This document shows, in pieces, positions 44,065-52,636 of a stretch of DNA of 64,000 nucleotides. This stretch comes from Promicromonospora sukumoe 327MFSha3.1 (GTDB lineage Bacteria; Actinomycetota; Actinomycetes; Actinomycetales; Cellulomonadaceae): positions 410,914 through 474,913 of the forward strand of contig NZ_ARQM01000012.1 of assembly GCF_000385135.1 (NCBI RefSeq), in the 5' to 3' direction. Each line of letters starts with the position of its first letter. Position 1 is the first letter of the stretch. The notes below the pieces were generated by a model. The model worked only from the letters and a program-made list of their open reading frames with translations, did not search any database and was not told the DNA's origin. The translations under genes were made by a program, and so were the position numbers.

Positions 44065-44361
44065 ATGAGCACGTCCGTGGAGCTGACCCGGTTCCGGGTG
44101 CTGCCCGAGAGGATCGACGCGATGCTGGCGTCGCGGCCGGCGATGATCGCCGACTTCGAGGCCGACCGCACCGGCTTCCTCGGGGCGCGCCTCGTCCAGC
44201 TGCCGGACGACGAGTGGCTCGACATCGTGGAATGGGCCTCGTCGGAGGACTTCGCGGCGTCGCGCGCGAAGGGTGCCAACAAGCCCGGGATCGCCGCGTT
44301 CTTCGCGACGATCAGCTCCCTGGTGACGGCCGAGGAGGGCACCCTCGCCGAGGTCGGGTGA
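44065..44361 (+). CDS. Antibiotic-biosynthesis-monooxygenase-like small protein
   Basis: This 98-residue protein has an ABM/dimeric alpha-beta barrel pattern: VELTRFRVLPERIDAMLASRP, DRTGFLGARLVQLPDDEWLDIVEWAS, then a helical C-terminus. Members oxygenate small ligands or act as heme/ligand-binding modules. ATG 44065 follows CAGGAGAGACC, a strong ribosome site; a longer reading from 44014 is less likely. It lies 75 nt before fbiC on the same strand, without obvious coupling. Confidence 0.75.
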   Translation: MSTSVELTRFRVLPERIDAMLASRPAMIADFEADRTGFLGARLVQLPDDEWLDIVEWASSEDFAASRAKGANKPGIAAFFATISSLVTAEEGTLAEVG

Positions 44362-44436
44362 AACCCGGGGATGACATAGTGTCGGGCCGTCCCCTCCGGA
44401 CCATCACGATCCGGTAGCCGCACCCGAGGTGGGCCC

Positions 44437-46833
44437 ATGACTGTTCCCCTGACCCTGCGCACGCCCGCGCGACCCGCCGACCAGCCGCAGCCCCCGGACC
44501 CCACGGTCCTGGCCGCGGCCCTCGACCGGTTGGAGGAGCACGACGGCGGCGCACCGGGCAGGGACGACGCCGAGGTGCTGCTGCACGCCCGCGGCGCCGA
44601 CCTGGACCGGCTACTGGCGGTGGCCGGGGCCCTGCGCGACCAGGGGCTGCGCGAGGCCGGGCGCCCCGGCGTCATCACGTACTCCCGCAAGGTGTTCGTG
44701 CCGCTGACGCACCTGTGCCAGGACCGCTGCCACTACTGCATCTTCGTGCAGACGCCGGGCAAGCTCGCCAAGGCCGGCATCTCGCCGTACATGTCGGCCG
44801 AGGAGGTGCTGGAGGTGGCGCGGCAGGGCGCCGCGCTGGGCTGCAAGGAGGCCCTGCTCACGCTCGGCGACCGACCCGAGAACCGCTGGCCCGTGGCCCG
44901 GCAGTGGCTCGACGACCACGGCTACGCCTCGACGCTCGACTACGTGGGCCACATGGCGCGCCTGATCCTCGACGAGACGGGCCTGCTCCCCCACCTCAAC
45001 CCCGGCGTCATGTCGTGGGCGGAGCTGCAGCGGCTCAAGCCGGTCGGCCCGTCGATGGGCATGATGCTGGAGACCACCTCGTCCCGGCTGTGGACCGAGA
45101 AGGGCGAGGCGCACTTCGGCTCCCCCGACAAGGACCCGGCCCTGCGGCTGCGTGTGATCGACGACGCCGGCCGCTCGCGCATCCCGTTCACCACCGGCGT
45201 GCTGCTGGGCATCGGCGAGAACTACGCCGAGCGCGTGGACTCGATCCTCGCGCTGCGCGACGCGCACGCCCGGCACGGTCACGTGCAGGAGGTGATCGTG
45301 CAGAACTTCCGCGCCAAGTCGGCCACCGCGATGATGGGCGCCGCCGACCTGGAGACGCAGGAGTACGCGGCCGCCGTCGCCGTCACGCGGGTGCTGCTCG
45401 GCCCGGGGATGCGCGTGCAGGCCCCGCCGAACCTGACCGACGCCGCCGAGCTCCAGCTCCTGGTGCGCGCCGGCATCGACGACTGGGGCGGCGTCAGCCC
45501 GCTCACCCCGGACCACGTGAACCCCGAGCGGCCCTGGCCGCACATCGAGGACCTGGCCCGGCTCACGGCCGAGGGCGGCTACACGCTGCGCGAGCGGCTC
45601 ACCGCGCACCCGCACTACCTGCGCGAGGCCCGCGCGGGAGCGGAATGGCTGGACGACCGGCTGCGCGACCGGGTCCTGGACCTCGCGGACGACTACGGCC
45701 TGGCCCGGCACGACGCCCTCCTGGGCGAGTTCCCCTCGTCGAGGGCCGGCAGCCTCCCGTTGGTCGAGCCTGTCGAGACCCGGGTCCCGACAAGCTCGAC
45801 CACCGACGGGCGGCTGGCCAGGTTGCTGAGCGACGTCGAGAAGGACCCCCGCGGGGCGGACGACGCCGCCTGGGTCGAGCTGCTCGGGGCCGACGGCGCC
45901 GACCTCGAAGACCTCGCCGCGCTCGCCGACCAGGTACGCCGCGAGCGGGTCGGCGACGCCGTGACGTACGCCGTGAACCGGAACATCGACGCGTCGCTGG
46001 GCCTGCCGCCCGAACGGGTCGCCGAGCTGGCCGCCGAGGCGGTCGCGCTGGGCGCCACGGAGGTGTGCGCACAGGGCGCACCGCGCGCCGAGCAGGGTGC
46101 CGACGCCTACCTCGACCTCGCCCGGGCCGTGAAGCGGGGCGGGCCCGGCCTGCACCTGCACGCGTTCCGGCCCGCCGAGCTGGCCGACGGCGCCGCGCGC
46201 GCCGGCATGCCCCTGGCCGACTGGCTGGAGCGGCTGCGCGAGGCCGGCGTCGACACGGTGCCCGGCACGGGCGCACGCATCCTGGACGACCGGATCCGGG
46301 GCCTGCTCACGGGCGGCACCGACATCCCGGCGGAGCGCTGGACCGAGCTGGTCACCGCCGCGCACACCGCGGGGCTGCGCTCGACGGCGACGATCGTGTA
46401 CGGCCACGTCGAGTCCGCCCGCGACCAGGTGCGGCACCTGCGCGCCCTGGCCCGGGTCCAGGACGCGACGGGCGGGTTCACCGAGCTGATCCCAATGCCG
46501 TGGCTCCCGTCGGAGTCGCCGGTGCCGGTGGCCGGCGCGCGCACGGCGACCCCGCGCGAGAGCCGCGCCCTGCACGCCGTCGCGCGGCTGATGCTGGCCG
46601 GCCGGATCGACCACGTTCAGGCGGCGTGGACCAAGCTCGGCATGCGCGGGGCGCAGCGGGTGCTCGCGGGCGGCGCCGACGACCTGGGCGGCGTGCTGCT
46701 CGACGGTGTCCTCGACCCGGACGCCGGACCCGAGCAGGGCCGCGAGCTCACGGTCGCGGACGTGACCCGGCTGGCCGCCGAGCTCGGCCGCCCGGTGCGG
46801 CAGCGCACCACCACGTACGAGCAGGTGGGGTGA
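44437..46833 (+). CDS. fbiC: FbiC / CofGH-type FO synthase whose CofH half lacks the radical-SAM cluster motif
   Basis: This 798-residue protein aligns over its length with FbiC, the two-domain radical-SAM enzyme that makes FO, the F420 chromophore. The CofG half is intact: CQDRCHYC (Cys94, Cys98, Cys101), GDRPENRW, SMGMMLETTS and PPNLTDAAEL. In the CofH half VTYAVNRNID (ending near residue 518) runs straight into LGLPPERVAEL; the segment holding the second CxxxCxxC in other FbiC proteins, about 24 residues, is absent, and MQGG and HQNSP became AQGA and PSESP. The frame is open throughout. ATG 44437 has GAGGTGGGCCC upstream. Overlaps the next gene. Confidence 0.9.
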   Translation: MTVPLTLRTPARPADQPQPPDPTVLAAALDRLEEHDGGAPGRDDAEVLLHARGADLDRLLAVAGALRDQGLREAGRPGVITYSRKVFVPLTHLCQDRCHYCIFVQTPGKLAKAGISPYMSAEEVLEVARQGAALGCKEALLTLGDRPENRWPVARQWLDDHGYASTLDYVGHMARLILDETGLLPHLNPGVMSWAELQRLKPVGPSMGMMLETTSSRLWTEKGEAHFGSPDKDPALRLRVIDDAGRSRIPFTTGVLLGIGENYAERVDSILALRDAHARHGHVQEVIVQNFRAKSATAMMGAADLETQEYAAAVAVTRVLLGPGMRVQAPPNLTDAAELQLLVRAGIDDWGGVSPLTPDHVNPERPWPHIEDLARLTAEGGYTLRERLTAHPHYLREARAGAEWLDDRLRDRVLDLADDYGLARHDALLGEFPSSRAGSLPLVEPVETRVPTSSTTDGRLARLLSDVEKDPRGADDAAWVELLGADGADLEDLAALADQVRRERVGDAVTYAVNRNIDASLGLPPERVAELAAEAVALGATEVCAQGAPRAEQGADAYLDLARAVKRGGPGLHLHAFRPAELADGAARAGMPLADWLERLREAGVDTVPGTGARILDDRIRGLLTGGTDIPAERWTELVTAAHTAGLRSTATIVYGHVESARDQVRHLRALARVQDATGGFTELIPMPWLPSESPVPVAGARTATPRESRALHAVARLMLAGRIDHVQAAWTKLGMRGAQRVLAGGADDLGGVLLDGVLDPDAGPEQGRELTVADVTRLAAELGRPVRQRTTTYEQVG
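45761..45802. repeat. 42-nt palindromic element in frame inside fbiC
   Basis: Two 21-nt halves pair at 19 of 21 positions around a central GACCCGGGTC. The unit resembles the GGTCTCGACAAGCTCGACC palindromes scattered through Micrococcales genomes. It is translated as a Val/Glu/Thr/Ser linker between the CofG and CofH halves. Confidence 0.75.
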
Positions 46834-48296
46834 CGGCGGCGCTCGACGTCGCCGTCGTCGGCGCGGGGCTCGCCGGGGTGGGGCTCGGCGTGCGCCTGCG
46901 GCGCGCGGGACGCACCGGGTTCACCGTCCTGGAGCGGGCCGACGACGTGGGCGGCACCTGGCGCGACAACGTCTACCCGGGCGTCGCGTGCGACATCCCC
47001 AGCGCGCTGTACTCCTACTCCTTCCTGCCGCAGCAGCGGTGGTCACGGGTGTTCGCGCCGGGCGCGGAGATCCACGAGTACGTGCGCGACGTCGTGCGCA
47101 CCGAGGGCCTCGCCCCGCACCTGCGCCTCGGCACCGACCTCACGTCCGCCCGCTGGGACGACGACGCCGGCACCTGGCGCCTGACGACGTCGCGCGGGCC
47201 GCTGACGGCGCGGGTGCTGGCCACCGCCGTCGGGCGGCTGAGCGAGCCGCGCGTGCCCGAGATCCCGGGGCTCGGCACGTTCCCGGGCCGGGTGTTCCAC
47301 TCGGCCCGCTGGGACCGCTCCTCGCTGGCCGGGCTGCGCGTCGCCGTGGTCGGCACCGGGGCGAGCGCCGTCCAGCTCGTGCCGGAGGTCGCGCGGGAGG
47401 CCGCTTCCGTCGTCGTGCTGCAGCGGACGCCGCCCTGGGTGCTGCCACGCGGAGACCGGGCGTACGCGCCAGGCGAGGAGCCGCCGGACCGCGCGGCGCT
47501 CGCCGAGGACGCGGAGCTGCTGTTCGACGCGCGCATCGCGGGGACGCGCGCGGAGGCCGACCTGACGGAGCGCGCCCGGGCGCACCTGCGCGCCCAGGTG
47601 CCGGACCCGGCGCTGCGCGCGCTGCTCACCCCCGACTACGCGGTGGGCTGCAAGCGCGCGCTGTTCAGCGACGACTGGTACCCGGCCCTCCAAGGGCCGC
47701 ACGTGACGCTGGAGCCCAGCGCGCCGGTCGCGGTCGAGGGCTCCACCGTGGTCGCGGCGTCGGGCGCGCGGTACGAGGTGGACGTGCTGGTGCTGGCCAC
47801 GGGGTTCGAGACCACGCGGCCGCCGTTCGCGCACCTGGTCACGGGCCGCGACGGGCGAACGCTCGCCGAGCACTGGGCCGCCGGCATGACGAGCCACGCC
47901 TCCACGGTGGTGCACGGGTTCCCCAACCTGTTCGTGCTGGACGGACCCAACGCGGGGCTCGGCCACCACTCGGCGCTGGAGGTGATCGAGGCGCAGATCG
48001 GCTACGTGCTGGGCGCGCTCGACCACCTGGACGCGACCGGCGGGCCGCTGGAGGTGTCGGCCGAGGCCGAGGCCGCCTACACCGCCGAGGTGGACCGCCG
48101 CGCCGCCGGGACGGTGTGGCTGCGCGGCGGCTGCCGGAGCTGGTACGTCGACGAGCGCTCGGGCCGCCTGACCCTCCTCTGGCCGGGCCGGGCCAGAGAG
48201 TTCGCGAACCGGTTCGGCACCTTCGACCCGGTGCCGTTCCAGGAGGGGTCCGGGTCGAGGATCCGGGCGGTCGGCAGAATGTCAGGTGATCGGTAG
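46830..48296 (+). CDS. Baeyer-Villiger-type flavin monooxygenase
   Basis: This 488-residue flavoprotein has an FAD motif GAGLAGVGLGVRLRRAG, the DDVGGTWRDNVYPGVACDIPS block, the type I BVMO fingerprint FPGRVFHSARW (FxGxxxHxxxW) near residue 152, a second motif VVGTGASAVQLVPEVA and LVLATGFETTRP. These enzymes insert oxygen into ketones using FAD and NADPH. GTG 46830 overlaps the fbiC stop (GTGA), so the two are translationally coupled, an unusual partner for fbiC. The 3' end lies within the terminator palindrome. Confidence 0.88.
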   Translation: MTAALDVAVVGAGLAGVGLGVRLRRAGRTGFTVLERADDVGGTWRDNVYPGVACDIPSALYSYSFLPQQRWSRVFAPGAEIHEYVRDVVRTEGLAPHLRLGTDLTSARWDDDAGTWRLTTSRGPLTARVLATAVGRLSEPRVPEIPGLGTFPGRVFHSARWDRSSLAGLRVAVVGTGASAVQLVPEVAREAASVVVLQRTPPWVLPRGDRAYAPGEEPPDRAALAEDAELLFDARIAGTRAEADLTERARAHLRAQVPDPALRALLTPDYAVGCKRALFSDDWYPALQGPHVTLEPSAPVAVEGSTVVAASGARYEVDVLVLATGFETTRPPFAHLVTGRDGRTLAEHWAAGMTSHASTVVHGFPNLFVLDGPNAGLGHHSALEVIEAQIGYVLGALDHLDATGGPLEVSAEAEAAYTAEVDRRAAGTVWLRGGCRSWYVDERSGRLTLLWPGRAREFANRFGTFDPVPFQEGSGSRIRAVGRMSGDR

Positions 48297-48329
48297 CTCG
48301 AGCTGCCGACCATCTGACATTCTGCCGAC
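48270..48329. terminator. Bidirectional terminator overlapping the monooxygenase stop codon
   Basis: Two 29-nt arms (48270-48298, 48301-48329) pair almost perfectly around a 2-nt centre. The palindrome starts before the BVMO stop (48294-48296) and lies 19 nt from the response-regulator stop. Confidence 0.85.
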
Positions 48330-48348
48330 CACGCGCCGGCCCTCCTCC

Positions 48349-49023
48349 TCAGCCCGGGACCAGGCCGTTCTGGTAGGCCCAGACCACCGTCTGGAGGCGG
48401 TCGCGCGTGCCGACCTTGGCCATGGCTCGGCCGAGGTGCGACTTGACCGTGCTCGTCTCGACCACCAGCTCCTGCGCGATCTCGGCGTTGGACAGCCCGC
48501 GGGCGAGCTGGCGCACGATCTCGGCCTCGCGGGCCGTGAGCTGGGCCGCGGCGGCGGCCTCGTCCGCGGCCGACCGGGGCGGCGCCGTCCGCCGGGCGAA
48601 CTCGGTGATGACCCGGTGGGTGACCGCCTGGTCGATGAGGCCGTGCCCGTCGGCGAGGCGGCGGACGGCGTCGATCAGCTCCTCGGGCTCGCAGTCCTTG
48701 AGGATGAAGCCGCTCGCGCCCGCCTCCAGCGCGCCGAACACGTACTCGTCGAGGTCGAACGTGGTCACCACGAGCACGGCGGGCGGCGTCGGTTCCCCCT
48801 CGGCCGAACGGCGAACGATCTCCCTGGTCGCGGCGAGCCCGTCGCCGCCCGGCATCCGCACGTCCATGCAGACGACGTCGGGGTGGTGCTGCCGGGCGAG
48901 CCCGACCGCCGTCGGGCCGTCGCCCGCCTCGGCGACCACCTCGATGTCCTCGGCCTGCTCCAGCAGGAACCGGAAGCCCGCCCGGACCACCGCCTGGTCG
49001 TCCACCAGCATGACCCTGATCAT
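48349..49023 (-). CDS. NarL/LuxR-family response regulator
   Basis: This 224-residue protein has a receiver domain (LVDDQAVVRAGFRFLLE, phospho-Asp in DVVCMDVRMPGGDG, Lys in FILKDCEPEEL) and a C-terminal LuxR HTH (LTAREAEIVRQLARGLSNAEIAQELVVETSTVKSHLGRAMAKVG). It is the output protein of the sensor kinase encoded just upstream; ATG 49021-49023 overlaps that gene's stop (ATGA). Likely acts on the neighbouring serine hydrolase or envelope genes; inference. Confidence 0.92.
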   Translation of the reverse strand: MIRVMLVDDQAVVRAGFRFLLEQAEDIEVVAEAGDGPTAVGLARQHHPDVVCMDVRMPGGDGLAATREIVRRSAEGEPTPPAVLVVTTFDLDEYVFGALEAGASGFILKDCEPEELIDAVRRLADGHGLIDQAVTHRVITEFARRTAPPRSAADEAAAAAQLTAREAEIVRQLARGLSNAEIAQELVVETSTVKSHLGRAMAKVGTRDRLQTVVWAYQNGLVPG

Positions 49024-50384
49024 TCCTGTCCCCCCTCGGCGAGCGCCGGGGCCGCCGGCGCCGTGGTCGTGACCTCATGGTGCAGCGGGAGCGCCAGGCG
49101 CACCCGCCAGCCGCCCGACGGCGTGGCGCCCGTGGTGAGCGTGGCGCCCACGAGGTGCGCGCGCTCCCCCATGCCGATGAGCCCCATGCCCCGCCGGTCC
49201 GAGCCGCGCGCGGCCCCTCGCCCGACGGCGCGTTCGTTGGTCACCTCCAGCGCCACCTCCCGCTCCTCGAAACGCACCGTCATGCGGACGGGCGCGCCGG
49301 GCGCGTGCTGGCGCGCGTTGGACAGCGCCTCCTGGGCCACCCTGTAGAACGCCGCATCGGCGATGGGGGCCAGCGGTCGCGGTCGCCCCGCACGCTCCAG
49401 GTCCACGGTGTCGCCGAGGGCGCGCGCCGTGCGGACCAGGTCGTCGAGGGCGCCGAGGCCGGGCGGCGGCGCGTCGTGCGCGTCCTCGCCCGGCCCGCCG
49501 GAGCCGGGCCGCTCCCGCAGCACGCCGACGATGAGCCGCAGGCTGTCGAGCGTCTCCTTGCCCTGGCCGCGGATCCAGGCGGTGCCCTTCTTGGCCGCCT
49601 CGGGGTCGCTGTCGATCTGCCGCTCGACGGCGGCCGCCTGCACGACCAGCCCCGAGAGGTGGTGCGCGGCGACGTCGTGCAGCTCGCGAGCCATGCGCGA
49701 GCGCTCGGCGAAGATCGCGGCCTGGGTGGTCGCGCGCTGCGTGCGCAGCACCTCGGTGGCCCGGAGCCGGACCAGCTCGGTGTAGTTGCGGCGGGTGGCC
49801 ACCGCGTTGCCGACCAGCGCGCTGACCACGTAGGTGATCAGGCCCGAGACGAGGTGGTTGAGCACCGGCACCAGCAGGTCGTTCCCGGTCACGAGCGCGG
49901 TCCCGGCCGCGGCGAGCGCCGCGACCGGGGCTGCCGCGCCCGTGACCGCCAGTGCCCGGCGCACGGGCAGCAGCGTGCCGACGGTGTAGCCGGCGATGAT
50001 CTGCGGGATGCCGCCGACCGACAGGTCGTCGGGCGAGGCGATGATGATGAGCACCTGGCAGGCCACCACGAGGCTCAGGCAGAGCACGGGGCGGACCCGG
50101 CGCAGGACGAGCGGCAGCGCCTGGACGCACGCGCCGACCGTGAGCACCACGCCCTGCACGGGGCCGATGGTCAGGCCCTCCATCCCGAGCACGAACTCGA
50201 ACAGGCCGAGCAGCAGGGTCGCCGTCAGGACCAGCACGACCGCCGCCAGGAGGCCGTCGCGCGCCACCGGAGTGGTCAGGCCCAGCCGGTTCAGCAGCGC
50301 GTCGAACCGGCGGGGACGTACCGGGAGCGTGGTGTCGTCGAGCATCGTGGGAACGTCCGTGCCGGACCCGCCTGTCGTGGACAT
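49020..50384 (-). CDS. Sensor histidine kinase (HisKA_3 type)
   Basis: This 454-residue membrane kinase has an N-terminal region of several helices (about residues 40-210), then the HisKA_3 dimerisation box MARELHDVAAHHLSGLVVQ with the phospho-acceptor His near residue 236, and a HATPase domain with AFYRVAQEALSNARQHAP (N box) and RRGMGLIGMGERAHLVGA (G box). It has no large extracytoplasmic loop, so it may sense within the membrane. Start ATG 50384 lies 4 nt after the serine hydrolase stop, so expression is probably linked to that gene. Confidence 0.9.
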   Translation of the reverse strand: MSTTGGSGTDVPTMLDDTTLPVRPRRFDALLNRLGLTTPVARDGLLAAVVLVLTATLLLGLFEFVLGMEGLTIGPVQGVVLTVGACVQALPLVLRRVRPVLCLSLVVACQVLIIIASPDDLSVGGIPQIIAGYTVGTLLPVRRALAVTGAAAPVAALAAAGTALVTGNDLLVPVLNHLVSGLITYVVSALVGNAVATRRNYTELVRLRATEVLRTQRATTQAAIFAERSRMARELHDVAAHHLSGLVVQAAAVERQIDSDPEAAKKGTAWIRGQGKETLDSLRLIVGVLRERPGSGGPGEDAHDAPPPGLGALDDLVRTARALGDTVDLERAGRPRPLAPIADAAFYRVAQEALSNARQHAPGAPVRMTVRFEEREVALEVTNERAVGRGAARGSDRRGMGLIGMGERAHLVGATLTTGATPSGGWRVRLALPLHHEVTTTAPAAPALAEGGQE

Positions 50385-50387
50385 CGG

Positions 50388-52439
50388 TCAGTACGATACC
50401 GACGGCGCGAGCAGGCGGAGGTCGACGGCGTACCAGGCGGCCGCGGCCAGGGCGAGCACCACGAGCACGGTGCCGGCCACGCGGCGCCAGCCGTGCCGGT
50501 GCCGGACGGCGCCCACGACCTGGAGCACGGCGGGGATGATGCCGAGCGCGCCGAGCGCCTGGACCACCTGGAGCTGGCGCAGGGACGCCTCGGGGACCTC
50601 CTGGAGGCCCATGACGGTCTGCACGGTGATCGCCCATCCGGCGAGGGCGAGCACGGTGGCGATCGCCGCGACCTTGGTCAGGATGCGGGTGACGCGCCCG
50701 GTGCCCTGCGGCAGGGACTCCTTGCGGACCCGGCGCCGGATCGCGCCGACGGGCCAGGCGACGGCGGCCACGAGCAGGATCAGCGCGGAGACGCCGAGCA
50801 CGGGGAGCACCACGCCCGGGGCGCGCTCGGGCGCACCGGGCAGCAGGGTGAAGGCGCCCTCGTAGACGATGGCCTCGACCTGGCCGTCGGCCACGCGCAT
50901 GGCGAGGGTGCGCTGGCCGTCGACCTCGCGCCAGACCCAGGGCTCGACCTCCTCGTACAGGGCGGGCGTGACGGCGCCCGGGCCGGGCGTGATGAGCAGC
51001 CGGCCGTCGGCGCGGGCGGTGAGCTGGGTCGGGCTGAGCACGTCGAGCACCGTGAGGAAGTTGCTCTGCACGCCGCGGGAGGAGACGTAGGTGCCCTCGG
51101 CCAGCGCCGCGTGCTCGCGGGCGGTGTCCTGGTCGACGGTCGTGCCGGGGGCGGGGGTGACCGCACCGGCGGAGCCGGCGTCGTCGGCCGGGAAGTAGCG
51201 GTCGGTGAAGCCCTGGAGCACGGCCTCGCGCAGGGGCACGGTGGCGAAGCCGTCGGTGCCCGAGCTGTTCAGCGAGATGAAGATGCCCGTGCCCTCGTCG
51301 GGGTAGAGCTGCAGGTGGGAGTGGAAGAACTGGGTGTCGCCGCCGTGGCCGACGATCGTGTGGCCGTTGCGGGACTCGTCGAAGAAGCCGAGCGCCATCC
51401 GGGGTGCGGCGGCCAGACCGCCCAGCGTGGACTCGTCGAGGGCGGGGGCGTGCATCAGGTCGAGCGTCCCGGGCTCCAGGATCGGGCCCGCACCGGGCGC
51501 GCCGAGCTGGGCCAGCATGAAGCGCGCCATGTCGGGCGCGGACGACGTGAGCGAGCCGGCCGGCGCGGTGCCGACGATCTCGAACTGGCCGGGGGCGGCG
51601 TCGGACGAGGTGTATCCCTGCGACATCCGATCGGTCAGCTCGCCCGGCAGCGGCTGCACGAACGTGGACGACGTCATCCCGGCGGGCTCGAAGATGTTGC
51701 GCTCGACGTACTCCTCGAAGGGCACGCCGCTCACCCGCTCGACGACGTACCCGGCCAGGGCGTTGCCGTAGTTGGAGTAGGCGGGGACGGTGCCGGGCGC
51801 GTAGACCTGCTCGGGCGGGTCCTGCGCCAGGACGTCGCGGAGCACGACCGGCTGGTCGCCGAACCCGATGAGGCCCCCGACGCGCTCCTCGAACCCGGCG
51901 GTGTGGGTGAGCAGGTTCCGCAGCGTGATCGGGTCGTCGAACCGGCGCGGCACGTCGAAGTCGAGGTACTCGGCCACGTCGGTGTCGAGGTCGAGGTCGC
52001 CGCTCTCGACGAGCTGCATGACCGCGGTCGCGGTGAACAGCTTCGAGACGGAGCCGGGGCGGAACAGGGTCGTCTCGGCGTCGACCGGCACGGCGTCGCC
52101 GCCCGTGGTGCCGGTGTCGGCGTGACCGTAGCCGCGGGTGGTGAGGATCTCGCCGTCGTCCACCACCGTGACGACGCCGCCCGCGATGCCCGCGCTCTCC
52201 AGCGCGGCCGGCAGCAGGCCGTCGAGCCAGGCGTCGACGTCGGACGCGACCAGGTCGTGCTCGCCCGACGGCGCACTGACCGGCGGGGGCGGCGTCGGCT
52301 GCTCGGCGGCCGTGGCGGCGGGCGCGCCGGCGAGGGCGAGCGCCGTCAGGACGCCCAGGGTGGCCAGCGCGCGCCGGGCGCGGCGCGGTGGCGCGCCGCC
52401 GGGCCGCTCGGTGGGTGTGTGGTCGTGGGTCGAGAACAT
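50388..52439 (-). CDS. Secreted, membrane-anchored serine hydrolase (class C beta-lactamase fold)
   Basis: This 683-residue protein has a signal peptide (ALATLGVLTALALAGAPAATA), a beta-lactamase/DD-peptidase domain with SVSK (catalytic Ser-xx-Lys in RPGSVSKLF), YSN in VPAYSNYGNALAGY and a late HGGDTQFFHS, then a beta-rich C-terminal part and four membrane helices near the end. The family includes esterases, D-aminopeptidases and PBP-like proteins, so the substrate is not given. ATG 52439 follows GAGGAGCGCGACG. First gene of an operon with the two-component system, suggesting an envelope-stress function. Confidence 0.85.
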   Translation of the reverse strand: MFSTHDHTPTERPGGAPPRRARRALATLGVLTALALAGAPAATAAEQPTPPPPVSAPSGEHDLVASDVDAWLDGLLPAALESAGIAGGVVTVVDDGEILTTRGYGHADTGTTGGDAVPVDAETTLFRPGSVSKLFTATAVMQLVESGDLDLDTDVAEYLDFDVPRRFDDPITLRNLLTHTAGFEERVGGLIGFGDQPVVLRDVLAQDPPEQVYAPGTVPAYSNYGNALAGYVVERVSGVPFEEYVERNIFEPAGMTSSTFVQPLPGELTDRMSQGYTSSDAAPGQFEIVGTAPAGSLTSSAPDMARFMLAQLGAPGAGPILEPGTLDLMHAPALDESTLGGLAAAPRMALGFFDESRNGHTIVGHGGDTQFFHSHLQLYPDEGTGIFISLNSSGTDGFATVPLREAVLQGFTDRYFPADDAGSAGAVTPAPGTTVDQDTAREHAALAEGTYVSSRGVQSNFLTVLDVLSPTQLTARADGRLLITPGPGAVTPALYEEVEPWVWREVDGQRTLAMRVADGQVEAIVYEGAFTLLPGAPERAPGVVLPVLGVSALILLVAAVAWPVGAIRRRVRKESLPQGTGRVTRILTKVAAIATVLALAGWAITVQTVMGLQEVPEASLRQLQVVQALGALGIIPAVLQVVGAVRHRHGWRRVAGTVLVVLALAAAAWYAVDLRLLAPSVSY

Positions 52440-52636
52440 CGTCGCGCTCCTCGCGCTCGGCAGGTGTTCGGGCTGGTCCGGGGATGTTTTTCCGGACGTG
52501 ACCAGCCTGTCGGCGCCTGCCTGCGAGCACATCGCCCGCAGGCAGGCACTCCCTCTACGACCTTTGGTGGAGGCTGCCGCGGGCACCCTGCGACTTCTGG
52601 GGCGAAACTCACCCCCACGTGGATAGGCTCTGCGCC

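Noticed and set aside
41515..52607. Shared 13-mer TTCTGGGGCGAAA at 41515 and 52595, as a possible promoter element
   Set aside because: A 13-mer pair is expected by chance in a 64-kb window of this composition, and its distance to the starts differs.
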